Below, in pieces: positions 7,862 through 15,888 of a DNA stretch of 45,105 nt. A program made the position numbers and the translations under genes. The notes under the pieces are model-generated. The model did not search any database. It worked only from the letters and a program-made list of their open reading frames with translations, and was not told the origin of the DNA. The stretch's first letter is position 1. Each line of letters starts with the position of its first letter. Source of the DNA: Actinotignum schaalii. GTDB taxonomy: Bacteria > Actinomycetota > Actinomycetes > Actinomycetales > Actinomycetaceae. The stretch covers positions 1 to 45,105 of the forward strand of contig NZ_JARBHJ010000018.1 in the NCBI RefSeq assembly GCF_028864145.1. Reading direction: 5' to 3'.

Positions 7862-9397
7862 GTGGGGCGTACATTCGCCAGTTTGAAGTACCGCAACTAC
7901 GCTATTTGGTTCGCTGCCTCGTTGGTCGCCAATACCGGCGGGTGGATGCAACGCACCGCTCAGAACTGGCTCGTCATGAGCGACCTCACCAATAATGATG
8001 CTTTCGCCGTCGGTATTGTCACGGCGCTGCAATTCGTTCCCATTCCTTTTATTATGCCGCTGGCCGGAGCGCTCGCTGATCGCCTCGATAAACGCAAAAT
8101 GGTGGTGCTCACCCAATTCGGAATGCTGCTCACCGCGGTGGCCCTGGGGGTACTGGTCCTCCTGGGCTGGGCGAATGTGCTGGTGGTCTGTCTTTTCGCC
8201 CTGGCCATCGGGGTTATTCAATCTTTCGATAATCCCCCGCGTCTCGTTTTTATCTCCGAATTGGTGCCTCCGCGCTGGTTACCGAATGCGGTGGGCCTGA
8301 ATTCCATGTCCTTTAATATTGCGCGCCTAATCGGGCCCGCGCTGGGCGGCTTGCTTATTGGCATTATTGGGACCGGCTGGGTTTTCATTATTAACGGCAT
8401 CATGTTCGGTGCCACCCTTATTGCGCTGGCGCTCATGCGCCCCGAAGAATTCCACCCGGCACCCCGCCCGGAAAAGAAGGTTTCCGCGATTCAGGGGACG
8501 ATTGACGGCCTGCGTTACGTGGGCAACCGCTCCGATCTTCTCGTGATTTTCGCGGTGGTGGGTGTGGTTTCCTGCCTGGCCATGAACACCCCGCTCACCA
8601 CGGTGTCCATGTCCACCATGGAATTCCACGCCGACTCCACCCAATTCGGCATTGTTTCTTCTATGGTCGCGGTTGGTTCGCTATCCGGTGCCGTGGTGGG
8701 GGCGCGGCGTACGAAGCAACCGCGTGTGCGCTCCGTGGTAGGAGCGGGCGTAGCTATGGGTATCGCGGTTACCGCCAATGCACTGGCCCCGAATTTGCTG
8801 ATCTACACCCTCACCCTGGTGCCGGTCGGTTTCTTTATGCTCATTATGCTCACCGCAGCCAATGCCGCGGTGCAGATGTCTACTTCTCCCCAGATGCGCG
8901 GGCGCGTGGTCTCCCTCTACCAAACGGTCAACCAGGGCGTGACCCCGATCGGTTCCCTGGTGGTGGGCGGTATTTCCGGGGCAGCCGGGGCGCGCTGGGG
9001 TGTGGGCATCGGCGCGATTGGCTGCCTGGTGGCTACCGTGGGTGCCTACCTGTGGGGCCGGCGCAAATGGGATGTGGAAGTGCACTACCGGGTGCGCCAT
9101 CCCTTCCAGCTGGAGATTCTTGGCCCGCTCGAACATGAAAATGAGGAGCGCGAAGCTGAACTACGAGCCAATCGCACCGGGCAAACGGATAGCGGGCAAA
9201 GTTTCACCGCGGAGGACCACGACGAAGTTGAGGCCGATCTTTTCGAACCTGAAGATGAAGCCCACGATGCCGAAACTGGGCATTCCCCGCAGCGCGCGGG
9301 CGGCTTAGAATGGCAAGATACGCATGAGGAACCGGATGTGGATGGGCACCCGAATGCCGCCCCCGCCGCTGAGACGAAGGAGACGCGCGATGAGTGA
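7862..9397 (+). CDS. MFS transporter, EntS-like (MFS_3)
   Basis: This protein of about 511 residues begins with the MFS_3 pattern FASLKYRNYAIWFAASL and NTGGWMQRTAQNWLV. It has about 12 hydrophobic segments up to residue 415. An MFS loop motif is visible near DRLDKRKMVV, and FDNPPRLVFISELV is typical of EntS-type exporters. The last 95 or so residues are hydrophilic, acidic and predicted cytoplasmic. EntS relatives export siderophores or other small molecules; the substrate here is unknown. The 8-bp overlap with a DtxR/IdeR-type regulator gene suggests a link to metal homeostasis. GTG at 7862 is chosen for its AGGAT site and family fit; ATG at 7826 is an alternative. Confidence 0.87.
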   Translation: MGRTFASLKYRNYAIWFAASLVANTGGWMQRTAQNWLVMSDLTNNDAFAVGIVTALQFVPIPFIMPLAGALADRLDKRKMVVLTQFGMLLTAVALGVLVLLGWANVLVVCLFALAIGVIQSFDNPPRLVFISELVPPRWLPNAVGLNSMSFNIARLIGPALGGLLIGIIGTGWVFIINGIMFGATLIALALMRPEEFHPAPRPEKKVSAIQGTIDGLRYVGNRSDLLVIFAVVGVVSCLAMNTPLTTVSMSTMEFHADSTQFGIVSSMVAVGSLSGAVVGARRTKQPRVRSVVGAGVAMGIAVTANALAPNLLIYTLTLVPVGFFMLIMLTAANAAVQMSTSPQMRGRVVSLYQTVNQGVTPIGSLVVGGISGAAGARWGVGIGAIGCLVATVGAYLWGRRKWDVEVHYRVRHPFQLEILGPLEHENEEREAELRANRTGQTDSGQSFTAEDHDEVEADLFEPEDEAHDAETGHSPQRAGGLEWQDTHEEPDVDGHPNAAPAAETKETRDE

Positions 9398-10094
9398 TGA
9401 CCTTGTTGATACCCGCGAAATGTACCTCAAAGCGGTCTACGAACTCGAAGAAGAAGGAATCGTTCCGCTGCGTGCCCGGCTCGTGGAGCGCCTGAGTCAA
9501 TCCAAACCCACCGTCTCGGAAACCGTGGCGCGCCTAGAGCGCGACGGCATGATGTACCTGGATACCAACCGCGCTATTGTCCTCACCAAGGAAGGCCGGC
9601 GCATCGCTACCAGCGTGATGCGTAAGCATCGGGTGGCCGAATGTTTCCTCCTCCACGTGCTCGGGATGCCCTGGGAACACGTCCACGCGGAGGCTTGCCG
9701 CTGGGAACACGTCATGTCCCGCGAACTAGAAGAACGCATTGCCCACGTGCTAGGGGAGCAGGGCTACGAGCTCAGCCACGATCCTTTCGGCAACCCGATT
9801 CCCGCGGAAAATTCCCTGGGCCCCGGCGCTGATATAGCCGCGCGAACCGGCCTGCTCGCCGTGGCGGATTACCTGGAGCGCAACCCGAGCGGTGGGAAAG
9901 TTACCATTGCGCGCATCGGTGAAGTGATCCAGACCGACGACGACGTCCTCGAGGCTATGGCCGCGGCCGGCATTAAACCCGATGCTGCGGTGACCCTCAG
10001 TGTTGAGGACGACGGCGATATTCTCGCCCACGGAGCAAGTGGGGTATTTCCTCTGACTGATTGGATTCGCAAACACCTCTTGGTGCATGCCTGA
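9390..10094 (+). CDS. dtxR: DtxR/IdeR-type metal-dependent repressor
   Basis: This 234-residue protein matches full-length DtxR/IdeR. It has a winged helix at about residues 5-70 (TREMYLKAVYELEEEG, LSQSKPTVSETVARLERDG) and a metal-binding/dimerisation domain with HAEACRWEHVMS. That motif carries the Cys, Glu and His ligands aligned with the primary site of DtxR; the Met and Glu/His positions are also present. A C-terminal SH3-like domain spans about 150-230. Family members bind Fe(II) (or Mn(II)) and repress iron-uptake genes. A GAAGGAG site precedes the ATG, and the start overlaps the end of the MFS gene, indicating translational coupling. No classical DtxR box was found in the window, so its targets are probably elsewhere. 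Confidence 0.9.
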   Translation: MSDDLVDTREMYLKAVYELEEEGIVPLRARLVERLSQSKPTVSETVARLERDGMMYLDTNRAIVLTKEGRRIATSVMRKHRVAECFLLHVLGMPWEHVHAEACRWEHVMSRELEERIAHVLGEQGYELSHDPFGNPIPAENSLGPGADIAARTGLLAVADYLERNPSGGKVTIARIGEVIQTDDDVLEAMAAAGIKPDAAVTLSVEDDGDILAHGASGVFPLTDWIRKHLLVHA

Positions 10095-10498
10095 GGTAGC
10101 CGGGCTGAAGGTGCCACTTCCCGGGAGGTAGCGTGCGCCAGGCGCTGGTGAAGGCTGGGTGCGGAGCCTGTCTCAGGTGGTGACGGTGGGCGCCCGGGGT
10201 AGCGGAGCGGTAGCACAGCGTCGTCGTCATGTGTGGTCTCCACCACGATTTATCACTGCGATGTAATTTAAGCCGCAAAAAAGTATATCAAAACGTTATA
10301 AACGGGTGCTTGGAAAAGCCTGGTATCATGCGAAAAAAGTGGAGGAAAGGCCGGAAGTTCGCCGTTTTAGGATGATAACGGCCCTCCTGTGCCACTTGTT
10401 ACATAAACGTGACAATTCGTTGCCTAATCGTTACGCTAATGGACGTACCGAAAGTGCCCCTCGGGGCGCGCAGGAAAACTTTTGTAGGAGATCATCCC
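10095..10498 (+). promoter_or_regulatory. Long leader/promoter region of NlpC/P60 gene with MtrA-like repeats
   Basis: This 404-bp gap has no supported gene. The first 170 bp are G+C-rich and include a CGTCGTCGT motif (10218-10230). From about 10260 it becomes AT-rich, as in a promoter. Four GTTAC-like pentamers occur in one orientation at near-helical spacing: GTTAC 10398, GTGAC 10409, GTTGC 10419, GTTAC 10430. Direct repeats at 11-bp spacing are the form described for MtrA sites in corynebacteria, where cell-wall hydrolase genes are targets. I looked for the c-di-AMP (ydaO) riboswitch, common before such genes, and did not recognise its conserved core. Confidence 0.5.
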
Positions 10499-11233
10499 AT
10501 GACCGGACGCCACGCTCTTGATACGCGGTCGCAGGCTCATAACCTGGCGAACCCCGCAGTACGTGGTCTCACCGCAGCTCTCGTTGTGGGCGGCGCGGCA
10601 GCACTGATCGTTCCGAATGCGGCGGCTGATACCGCGGCCGCGCCCGCCAAGGCGGCGCTGTCTAATCCGCACGCGCAGGACGTTGCTGCTGGCATCGCCG
10701 GCACCACGAGCGCCACCTCGGAATGGAAGGTCGAACAGATCAACATTCAATCCGCAGCTCCGGCTATTGAAGTAGCTGCCCCGGCCGCTAGCGCCACCAC
10801 CGCCGCGGCTGCCACCGCCACCACTTCCTCTGATGACGATGCCACTCCCGCCGCCGCGGGCATTGGTGTGGAAGTGGAAGCCGCACCCAGCGCCATTGGC
10901 TCCTCCGTTCTTGACACCGCCCTCAGCGGTGTGGGTTCGCCCTATGTATGGGCTGGCACTACACCATCCGGCTGGGATTGCATCGGCTTCGTGCGCTGGG
11001 TTTACGCCCAGCACGGCGTTGCCATCGGCGGGTACACCACCTCGGTGCTCTCGGCGGGCCGCCAGGTTTCCTACGCGGAAGCCCAGCCCGGTGACATCCT
11101 CTACTGGCCCGGCCACGTGGCGATCTCGCTGGGCAACGGCCAGAATGTGGCGGCGTGGAACCCGAGCATGGGTACCCGCGTGGGTCCGGATTCGTGGTGC
11201 GGTGATACCCCCATCGTGATTCGCGTTTCCTAA
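10499..11233 (+). CDS. Secreted NlpC/P60 peptidoglycan hydrolase
   Basis: This 244-residue protein has a Tat- or Sec-like signal region (hydrophobic core about residues 23-40, then NAAADT). An Ala/Thr/Ser-rich linker follows to about residue 135, then a C-terminal NlpC/P60 domain. The catalytic Cys is in GWDCIGFVRWVY and the His in WPGHVAISLG. The usual DCSGF motif is DCIGF here. Such enzymes cleave peptide cross-links in the cell wall, often during daughter-cell separation. The ATG at 10499 has a good TAGGAG site 8 nt upstream. No peptidoglycan-binding (LysM or SH3) domain is visible. A terminator hairpin follows at 11270. Confidence 0.9.
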   Translation: MTGRHALDTRSQAHNLANPAVRGLTAALVVGGAAALIVPNAAADTAAAPAKAALSNPHAQDVAAGIAGTTSATSEWKVEQINIQSAAPAIEVAAPAASATTAAAATATTSSDDDATPAAAGIGVEVEAAPSAIGSSVLDTALSGVGSPYVWAGTTPSGWDCIGFVRWVYAQHGVAIGGYTTSVLSAGRQVSYAEAQPGDILYWPGHVAISLGNGQNVAAWNPSMGTRVGPDSWCGDTPIVIRVS

Positions 11234-11269
11234 AGCGCGCCTGCCGCGAGGTTTGAGAAGAATTATGTG

Positions 11270-11306
11270 CGAACGCCGTCGGAGCTCCCGGCGGCGTTCG
11301 TATTTT
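11270..11306 (+). terminator. Rho-independent terminator after NlpC/P60 gene
   Basis: The nine-base arms CGAACGCCG (11270-11278) and CGGCGTTCG (11292-11300) pair around an inner GGAG/CTCC, followed by TATTTT. The position 36 bp after the stop codon fits intrinsic termination. Confidence 0.8.
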
Positions 11307-11361
11307 ACGCACGGTTCCACCCCGGGGCGGGCCCGTGGGAGAATGGGCAACGGAGGTAACG

Positions 11362-12273
11362 ATGTACCAGCATGAGAATTCCGTGGTCGTTGGGGTGGAT
11401 GGCTCCCCTGAATCGCGCGCGGCACTTATATGGGGTGCGCACGTGGCCGTGAGCCGCAATGCCACCCTGCGGGCCCTCACCTGCTACCAGGAAGGCCCAG
11501 ATCCGCGCGGCTCCTATGAGAGCGCCATGAGTATCGCTCGGGAGGCACTCGCCCAGGAAGGTGTGGCGGGCCTAGCGGGGCTGGAAGCCACCGCGGTGGC
11601 ACTGCCCGGGGATCCGGTCGAGCTGCTTCTGGCAGAATCCAAAACTGCTTCCCGGCTGGTGGTCGGATATTCCGGGGCCGATACCGCGGATATTGACCAG
11701 CTGGGTGTGGTGGCCGGCGCAATTGTTTCCAAGGCGTACTGCCCGGTTGCCGTGGTGCCGCTCCAGCATTCGCGGCGCCTGCCGATCCGCCACATTGTGG
11801 TGGGAGTGGACGGCTCGCAGGAATCGAAATATGCCCTTAATTTGGCGGTGCGGATGGCCGGGCGCTGGGGCGCGCAGGTCTCCGCAATTAACGCGGTATC
11901 GGTGACGCGCGCCGGGGGCGGCCTGCTTCCCGGCGGGGATATGACCCGTGAAATTCTGGATGACACCCGCCTGGGCTTGGAAGAAACCGTGGCCGAGGTG
12001 CTGCGCGGGGATGAAACCGTGCAGGTGCGCTGCTACGCGGTGGAAGGCTCCGCGGCGGAAATCATGGCGGAATTCTCTAGCTCTGTGGACCTGGTGGTGG
12101 TGGGGGCGCGCGGCCGCGGCGGAATTACCGGGCTGCTCTTCGGCTCCACCAGCCACACGCTGCTCCTAGGTACCCAATCGCCGGTGCTCGTGGTGCCAAC
12201 CCACGCCACCAAGAACCTCCACGTTCCTGATACCAATGTGCCCTGGGATGTGCCCGATCCTTCGGCGCAGTAG
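11362..12273 (+). CDS. Universal stress protein with two Usp domains
   Basis: This 303-residue protein contains two tandem UspA domains, about 5-145 and 150-290. Each starts with a VVGVDGSxES-type strand (VVVGVDGSPESRAAL; VVGVDGSQESKYAL). The second keeps the ATP-binding pattern GARGRGGITGLLFGSTS, while the first has the weaker VVGYSGADTADIDQLG. Tandem Usp proteins are typical of actinobacteria (for example the mycobacterial DosR regulon) and bind ATP under stress or low oxygen. GGAGG lies 5 nt before the ATG at 11362, which decides against the GTG at 11335. Confidence 0.92.
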   Translation: MYQHENSVVVGVDGSPESRAALIWGAHVAVSRNATLRALTCYQEGPDPRGSYESAMSIAREALAQEGVAGLAGLEATAVALPGDPVELLLAESKTASRLVVGYSGADTADIDQLGVVAGAIVSKAYCPVAVVPLQHSRRLPIRHIVVGVDGSQESKYALNLAVRMAGRWGAQVSAINAVSVTRAGGGLLPGGDMTREILDDTRLGLEETVAEVLRGDETVQVRCYAVEGSAAEIMAEFSSSVDLVVVGARGRGGITGLLFGSTSHTLLLGTQSPVLVVPTHATKNLHVPDTNVPWDVPDPSAQ

Positions 12274-12414
12274 CGGGTGTGGTGGCGCGCGAGGTGCCCG
12301 TGTGGTCTCGTGCGCGGGGTCTGCAGTAAGTAGCGCCCACGGTGCCACGCAGAGTAACCTGGAACGGTTATCCTATTCCCACCGTCGTTCGGATGAATGA
12401 TCGGCGGTGGGCCC

Positions 12415-12486
12415 GCCCTCGTAGCTCAGGGGAAGAGCGACCGCCTCCTAAGCGGTAGGTCGAAGGTTCGAATCCTTTCGGGGGCA
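12415..12486 (+). tRNA. tRNA-Arg (anticodon CCT)
   Basis: The cloverleaf is complete. Acceptor GCCCTCG (12415-12421) pairs with CGGGGGC (12479-12485) with one G-U. The D arm is GCTC/GAGC. The anticodon arm ACCGC/GCGGT has loop CTCCTAA, giving anticodon CCT. The T arm contains GGTTCGAATCC. CCA is not encoded. A possible -10 box, TATCCT, lies at 12369-12374. Confidence 0.95.
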
Positions 12487-12497
12487 CAGTTGCGATG

Positions 12498-12534
12498 TCC
12501 CGCGTCATAGGTCTGCCTGTGACGCGGGATTTTT
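12498..12534 (+). terminator. Rho-independent terminator after tRNA-Arg
   Basis: TCCCGCGTCA (12498-12507) pairs perfectly with TGACGCGGGA (12520-12529) and is followed by TTTTT. It closes the tRNA transcript and isolates the downstream defence genes. Confidence 0.9.
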
Positions 12535-12683
12535 CGTGTTTTCAGGTTGGCTACCGGCAGTAGTCCACTCTGCGGTCTATAGCCCCACTCTGCGATTGAA
12601 CTGTGAAACAGTTTCGCCGGGTATTTCATGTCTGAAAATGTGCAAAATGCATATTGATTCTGTATTTGCACGTATTTCGACAC

Positions 12684-12689
12684 TAGAAT
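12684..12689 (+). promoter_or_regulatory. -10 box TAGAAT for a leaderless rloA-like mRNA
   Basis: TAGAAT is followed by 7 nt and the ATG at 12697, so transcription would start at or next to the start codon. No good -35 box is seen. No Shine-Dalgarno site precedes the ATG. Confidence 0.6.
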
Positions 12690-12696
12690 GGTCGGT

Positions 12697-13989
12697 ATGA
12701 TACTCCTCGGTGTGGGCGGCGCTAACTTTAGAAGTTTGCGTGATGAATGGGAGCTGTCCCTCCTCCGCCCTTCGTTGCGGCATAACATTCCACCCAAAGG
12801 TGAATTGTGGCGTGAGCACGTATGGCCATGCGCGGCTATTTACGGGGCAAATGCTTCGGGCAAGAGCACCGTGCTGAAGGCACTTAACTTCATCCGAGAC
12901 GCCGTTTACAACTCGGCACGCTCGTGGGCCAGCGCCGATAAGTTGCCCGTGCCTCCTTTTGCACTGGACCCGGAAAAACGGAACGCGGATACCACGCTAT
13001 GGATTGATTTCGTGACGGATGGTATTCGCTACGTCTATAGCTTCACGCTCAATGAGAGAGTGATTGTTCGGGAAGAATTACGGGCCTATTACTCGACTCG
13101 CGCCACAATGCTTATTGATCGGGACGTGCGCGGGCATAAGGTGCACCCCACGCGGGTGGGGAAGATCAATGAGGTTTCACCCCGTGAGCTGGTTCTTTCG
13201 CGCGCCTCGGTTCTTGATACCAAGGTTTTAGGCGACCTCGCACGCACAATCGGCAGAGAATTACTCATGTATCGGGTGGGTAACTCCGATTACGATCTGC
13301 AGGTTCATAGGCTCACCAGCGACCTTTCTAAAAATATTGCCAAGCGGCGGCTCTATGCAAGTTTGGCAAAGGTTGCTGATGTGGGGATTGACGATATTAG
13401 CGTTGAGTCGCGGGAATTCCCGCCCGAATTACTGGATATGCTCAAGAAACTGATTCCTGAGCAACACCAGGATGAGGAAATCACGGCCGAACTAGTTAAA
13501 CAATTCGCTTTAGCTCTGCGTTTTTCCCATAAGTGTGCGAAAGACTCAATCACCTTCGCCGCTGAACAAGAATCCCTCGGTACCACATCCTGGCTAGCGT
13601 TAGGGAGTTTAGCTGTTGAAGCTTTACGCTCGGGAAAAGTTGTATGCGTGGATGAGATTGACGCGAGTTTGCATCCGATGCTGGCAACTGAGCTCATCGC
13701 TGCTTTCCAAGATCCAGAGCTGAATACCAATGGCGGTCAAATCATTTTCACGAGCCATAACCCTTATTTTCTCTCGAACGAATCCGATACCGGCTTGATG
13801 CCGGGACAGGTATGGCTGACGGAAAAAAATAATGAGGGTGCTACTGATCTTTTCTCCGTGGCCGATTTCCCCGACGTGAAGCCTGGCACCGATATGGCCA
13901 GCTTGTACATGTCGGGCCGTTTAGGTGCTACACCGCTACTTGAACCCTGGCTGTTCCGGAAAATGATCGGCGGGCACAGCGATGGCTAG
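12697..13989 (+). CDS. AAA ATPase, RloA-like (AbiL-type defence candidate)
   Basis: This 430-residue protein is an AAA15/AAA21-type ATPase related to SMC, RecF and OLD proteins. It opens with NFRSLRDEWELSL, typical of the group. The Walker A is IYGANASGKST. The C-terminal half carries a D-loop/Walker B region (VVCVDEIDASLHPML) and an H-loop-like IIFTSHNPYF. It overlaps the next gene, an RloB homologue, by 8 bp. RloA/RloB pairs are found in variable restriction loci and resemble AbiL, a two-gene abortive-infection system. G+C is visibly lower than in flanking genes, and the pair sits directly after tRNA-Arg, suggesting horizontal acquisition. Phage defence is inferred. An upstream ATG at 12688 is possible, but the -10 box position favours 12697. 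Confidence 0.85.
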   Translation: MILLGVGGANFRSLRDEWELSLLRPSLRHNIPPKGELWREHVWPCAAIYGANASGKSTVLKALNFIRDAVYNSARSWASADKLPVPPFALDPEKRNADTTLWIDFVTDGIRYVYSFTLNERVIVREELRAYYSTRATMLIDRDVRGHKVHPTRVGKINEVSPRELVLSRASVLDTKVLGDLARTIGRELLMYRVGNSDYDLQVHRLTSDLSKNIAKRRLYASLAKVADVGIDDISVESREFPPELLDMLKKLIPEQHQDEEITAELVKQFALALRFSHKCAKDSITFAAEQESLGTTSWLALGSLAVEALRSGKVVCVDEIDASLHPMLATELIAAFQDPELNTNGGQIIFTSHNPYFLSNESDTGLMPGQVWLTEKNNEGATDLFSVADFPDVKPGTDMASLYMSGRLGATPLLEPWLFRKMIGGHSDG

Positions 13990-14530
13990 AAAACGTCCCC
14001 AACGGCGTCTGCGTGAGAGCTACCTGATTGTTACCGAAGGCTCAGTAACGGAGGTCGAGTACTTCGGCTTGTTTCAGCAGCTAATACGTGACAATCGGGC
14101 AGTTACTCTCAAAATTGTGTCCGGTGGAGGTGAACCTAGGCGAGTATTAGATAAGACTATGTCCATCGCCGGGCACTCGGGAAAGTATCAGCATATTTGT
14201 CTCGTCATGGATACTGACCAGCATCCAACGCTGCAGGCTGTCGTGAAGGAAGCTCAAGCACAAGGTTTCGGAGTTTTCGTCTCGAATCCTTGTTTCGAGA
14301 TCTGGTTGTGGTGGCATATTGCGGATCATTTCGCACACGTACGTCCAGGTGAGCTTGAGAAGAAACTCGTTCCCCACCTTGATGGTAAGAGCGTACCTAG
14401 CACTTTTCCAGTTGAGTCGTGGCGAGATGCATACGAGAGAGCGAAAAATGCGGATAAACAGAACGGAGAGGCGGGGTTGAATCCATCGAGCCGAGTCGGG
14501 GAACTGTTGAGCATCCTTGCCTCTACGTAA
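13982..14530 (+). CDS. RloB-like TOPRIM-fold nuclease candidate
   Basis: This 182-residue protein matches the RloB family (PF13707). The N-terminus has YLIVTEGSVTEVEYF, where the Glu sits like the TOPRIM Glu. LVMDTDQH follows (DxD-like acidic pair), then the family signature SNPCFEIWLWWH. These residues suggest a metal-dependent nuclease related to OLD/TOPRIM enzymes. The ATG overlaps the ATPase stop, so the two proteins are made together and probably form a complex in which the ATPase senses infection and RloB acts as effector. Family membership is seen in sequence; the mechanism is inferred. Confidence 0.85.
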   Translation: MARKRPQRRLRESYLIVTEGSVTEVEYFGLFQQLIRDNRAVTLKIVSGGGEPRRVLDKTMSIAGHSGKYQHICLVMDTDQHPTLQAVVKEAQAQGFGVFVSNPCFEIWLWWHIADHFAHVRPGELEKKLVPHLDGKSVPSTFPVESWRDAYERAKNADKQNGEAGLNPSSRVGELLSILAST

Positions 14531-14562
14531 AGCGCCTGTACCTTTGGGACGTAATTCCCGGG

Positions 14563-14568
14563 TAGGCT
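14563..14568 (+). promoter_or_regulatory. -10 box TAGGCT for a leaderless mshA-like mRNA
   Basis: TAGGCT lies 6 nt before the ATG at 14575, fitting a leaderless transcript. The GGGGGA between box and ATG is too close to act as a ribosome site. Confidence 0.5.
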
Positions 14569-14574
14569 GGGGGA

Positions 14575-15888
14575 ATGACCTTGGGAAATACGCACCACGC
14601 ACAGGAACCGGATAGGAACGACGGCGCGCCTGCCCCGCTCCATATCGCTATGACCTCGGTGCATACCTCCCCACTGGCCACTCCCGGATCCGCTGACGCC
14701 GGCGGCCTCAACGTGGTGGTAACCAATACCGCACAGGCCCTGGCCCGCGCCGGGCACCGGGTTGATCTGGTCACCCGCGCCAGCGAACCCGGCCAGCCTT
14801 ATATGCATGAGGTAATGCCGGGCGTGCGTGCTTTCTTCTTGCCAGCCGGCCCGCGCCACCCCGTGGCGAAAAGCCACACCGATGGCCTCATCGCCCCCTT
14901 CACGGTGGAATTTCGCCGGTGGATGGCCGAGCACGGCAGCGGCGTCGATCTTATCCACTCCCACCACTGGTTCGCGGGCGTGGCCTGCCTGCCCGTCTCC
15001 CAAGAAACCGGGCGCCCCCACGTGCAGTCTTTCCACTCGGTGGCGGCGCGGGAAGGCCAGAATCTTGCCGACGGTGAACCCGCGGAATCCGCTGGGCGGG
15101 TGCCCGGCGAGGCGCGCTGCGTGCGCGAATCTGATCTCATCATTGCGGTATCCCAAGCGGAAAAAGAGATGATCGCACAGCGCTACGGTACACCGCCCTG
15201 CCCGGTCACCATCGTGCACCCGGGCGTGGATATTGACATGTTCCGCCCGGCCCGCGCTGGCGGACTCGTTGCCGCCTTACCGGCCGCAGCGCCCACCGCC
15301 CCCGACTGCGTCACCGAGGTGACCGGCGGGCGGGACTATGTTTTCTTCGCTGCGCGGCTCCAACCCCTGAAAGCCCCGGATTTAGCGATTCGCGCGCTCG
15401 CGGAGCTACCCGCCGGCACCCGCCCGCTCCTTGTTATTGCCGGGGCGGCCTCCGATGACTTCGCCGGCTACGAGGACCATTTGCGCACCGTCGTAACCGA
15501 AATGGGAATGGAAAGCGACGTGCGCTTCATCGGCCCGCTTCCACGCACCGGCCTCGCGGCGTTCCTCGCCCACGCGCAGCTCCTCCTCAACCCTTCTTTC
15601 TCGGAAACTTTTGGGATTATCAACGTGGAAGCGGCCGCCTGCGGCACTCCCGTGGTGGCCTGGGATTCCTCCGGGATTCCCGAATCCGTGCACGGCGGCG
15701 TGACGGGCACCCTGTGCCGCAGCCGCGAGCCACGTGAATGGGCCGGTGCGGTGCGAGCCTACCTGGACGACCCGGCTTTGCGAGCCCGGCACGGCGCCGC
15801 GGGGCGCGCCTTCGCCGAATCGCGCACCTGGGACGCGGTCGCGCGCGATTACGCCGCCGCCTACCGCAAACTCGGGAGGCAGGCATGA
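14575..15888 (+). CDS. mshA: MshA-like D-inositol-3-phosphate glycosyltransferase
   Basis: This 437-residue GT4 glycosyltransferase resembles MshA, which joins GlcNAc from UDP-GlcNAc to inositol-3-phosphate in the first step of mycothiol synthesis. MshA-like motifs are in order: TSVHTSPLATPGSADAGG, HSHHWFAG, FHSVAA, RCVRESDLIIAVS, HPGVDIDMFRP, AARLQPLKAPDLAIRAL and the GT4 E-x7-E region SFSETFGIINVEAAACGTP. It overlaps by 4 bp an MshB-like deacetylase, the enzyme of a later mycothiol step, which supports the call. The other mycothiol genes (mshC, mshD) are not in the window, so a related GlcNAc-inositol product remains possible. Confidence 0.82.
   Translation: MTLGNTHHAQEPDRNDGAPAPLHIAMTSVHTSPLATPGSADAGGLNVVVTNTAQALARAGHRVDLVTRASEPGQPYMHEVMPGVRAFFLPAGPRHPVAKSHTDGLIAPFTVEFRRWMAEHGSGVDLIHSHHWFAGVACLPVSQETGRPHVQSFHSVAAREGQNLADGEPAESAGRVPGEARCVRESDLIIAVSQAEKEMIAQRYGTPPCPVTIVHPGVDIDMFRPARAGGLVAALPAAAPTAPDCVTEVTGGRDYVFFAARLQPLKAPDLAIRALAELPAGTRPLLVIAGAASDDFAGYEDHLRTVVTEMGMESDVRFIGPLPRTGLAAFLAHAQLLLNPSFSETFGIINVEAAACGTPVVAWDSSGIPESVHGGVTGTLCRSREPREWAGAVRAYLDDPALRARHGAAGRAFAESRTWDAVARDYAAAYRKLGRQA

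Noticed and set aside
10196-10268. tRNA-like sequence with GTAGCGGAGCGGTAGCAC resembling a D arm
   Set aside because: No matching acceptor, anticodon or TTCGA T-loop follows.
10260-10498. c-di-AMP (ydaO) riboswitch before the NlpC/P60 gene
   Set aside because: Such riboswitches are common before these genes in actinobacteria, but the conserved core sequences were not recognised; a covariance-model search would settle it.
12378-12412. CCCACCG/CGGTGGG inverted repeat before tRNA-Arg as a terminator
   Set aside because: The long loop and lack of a T-run make it weak, and it overlaps the likely tRNA promoter region.
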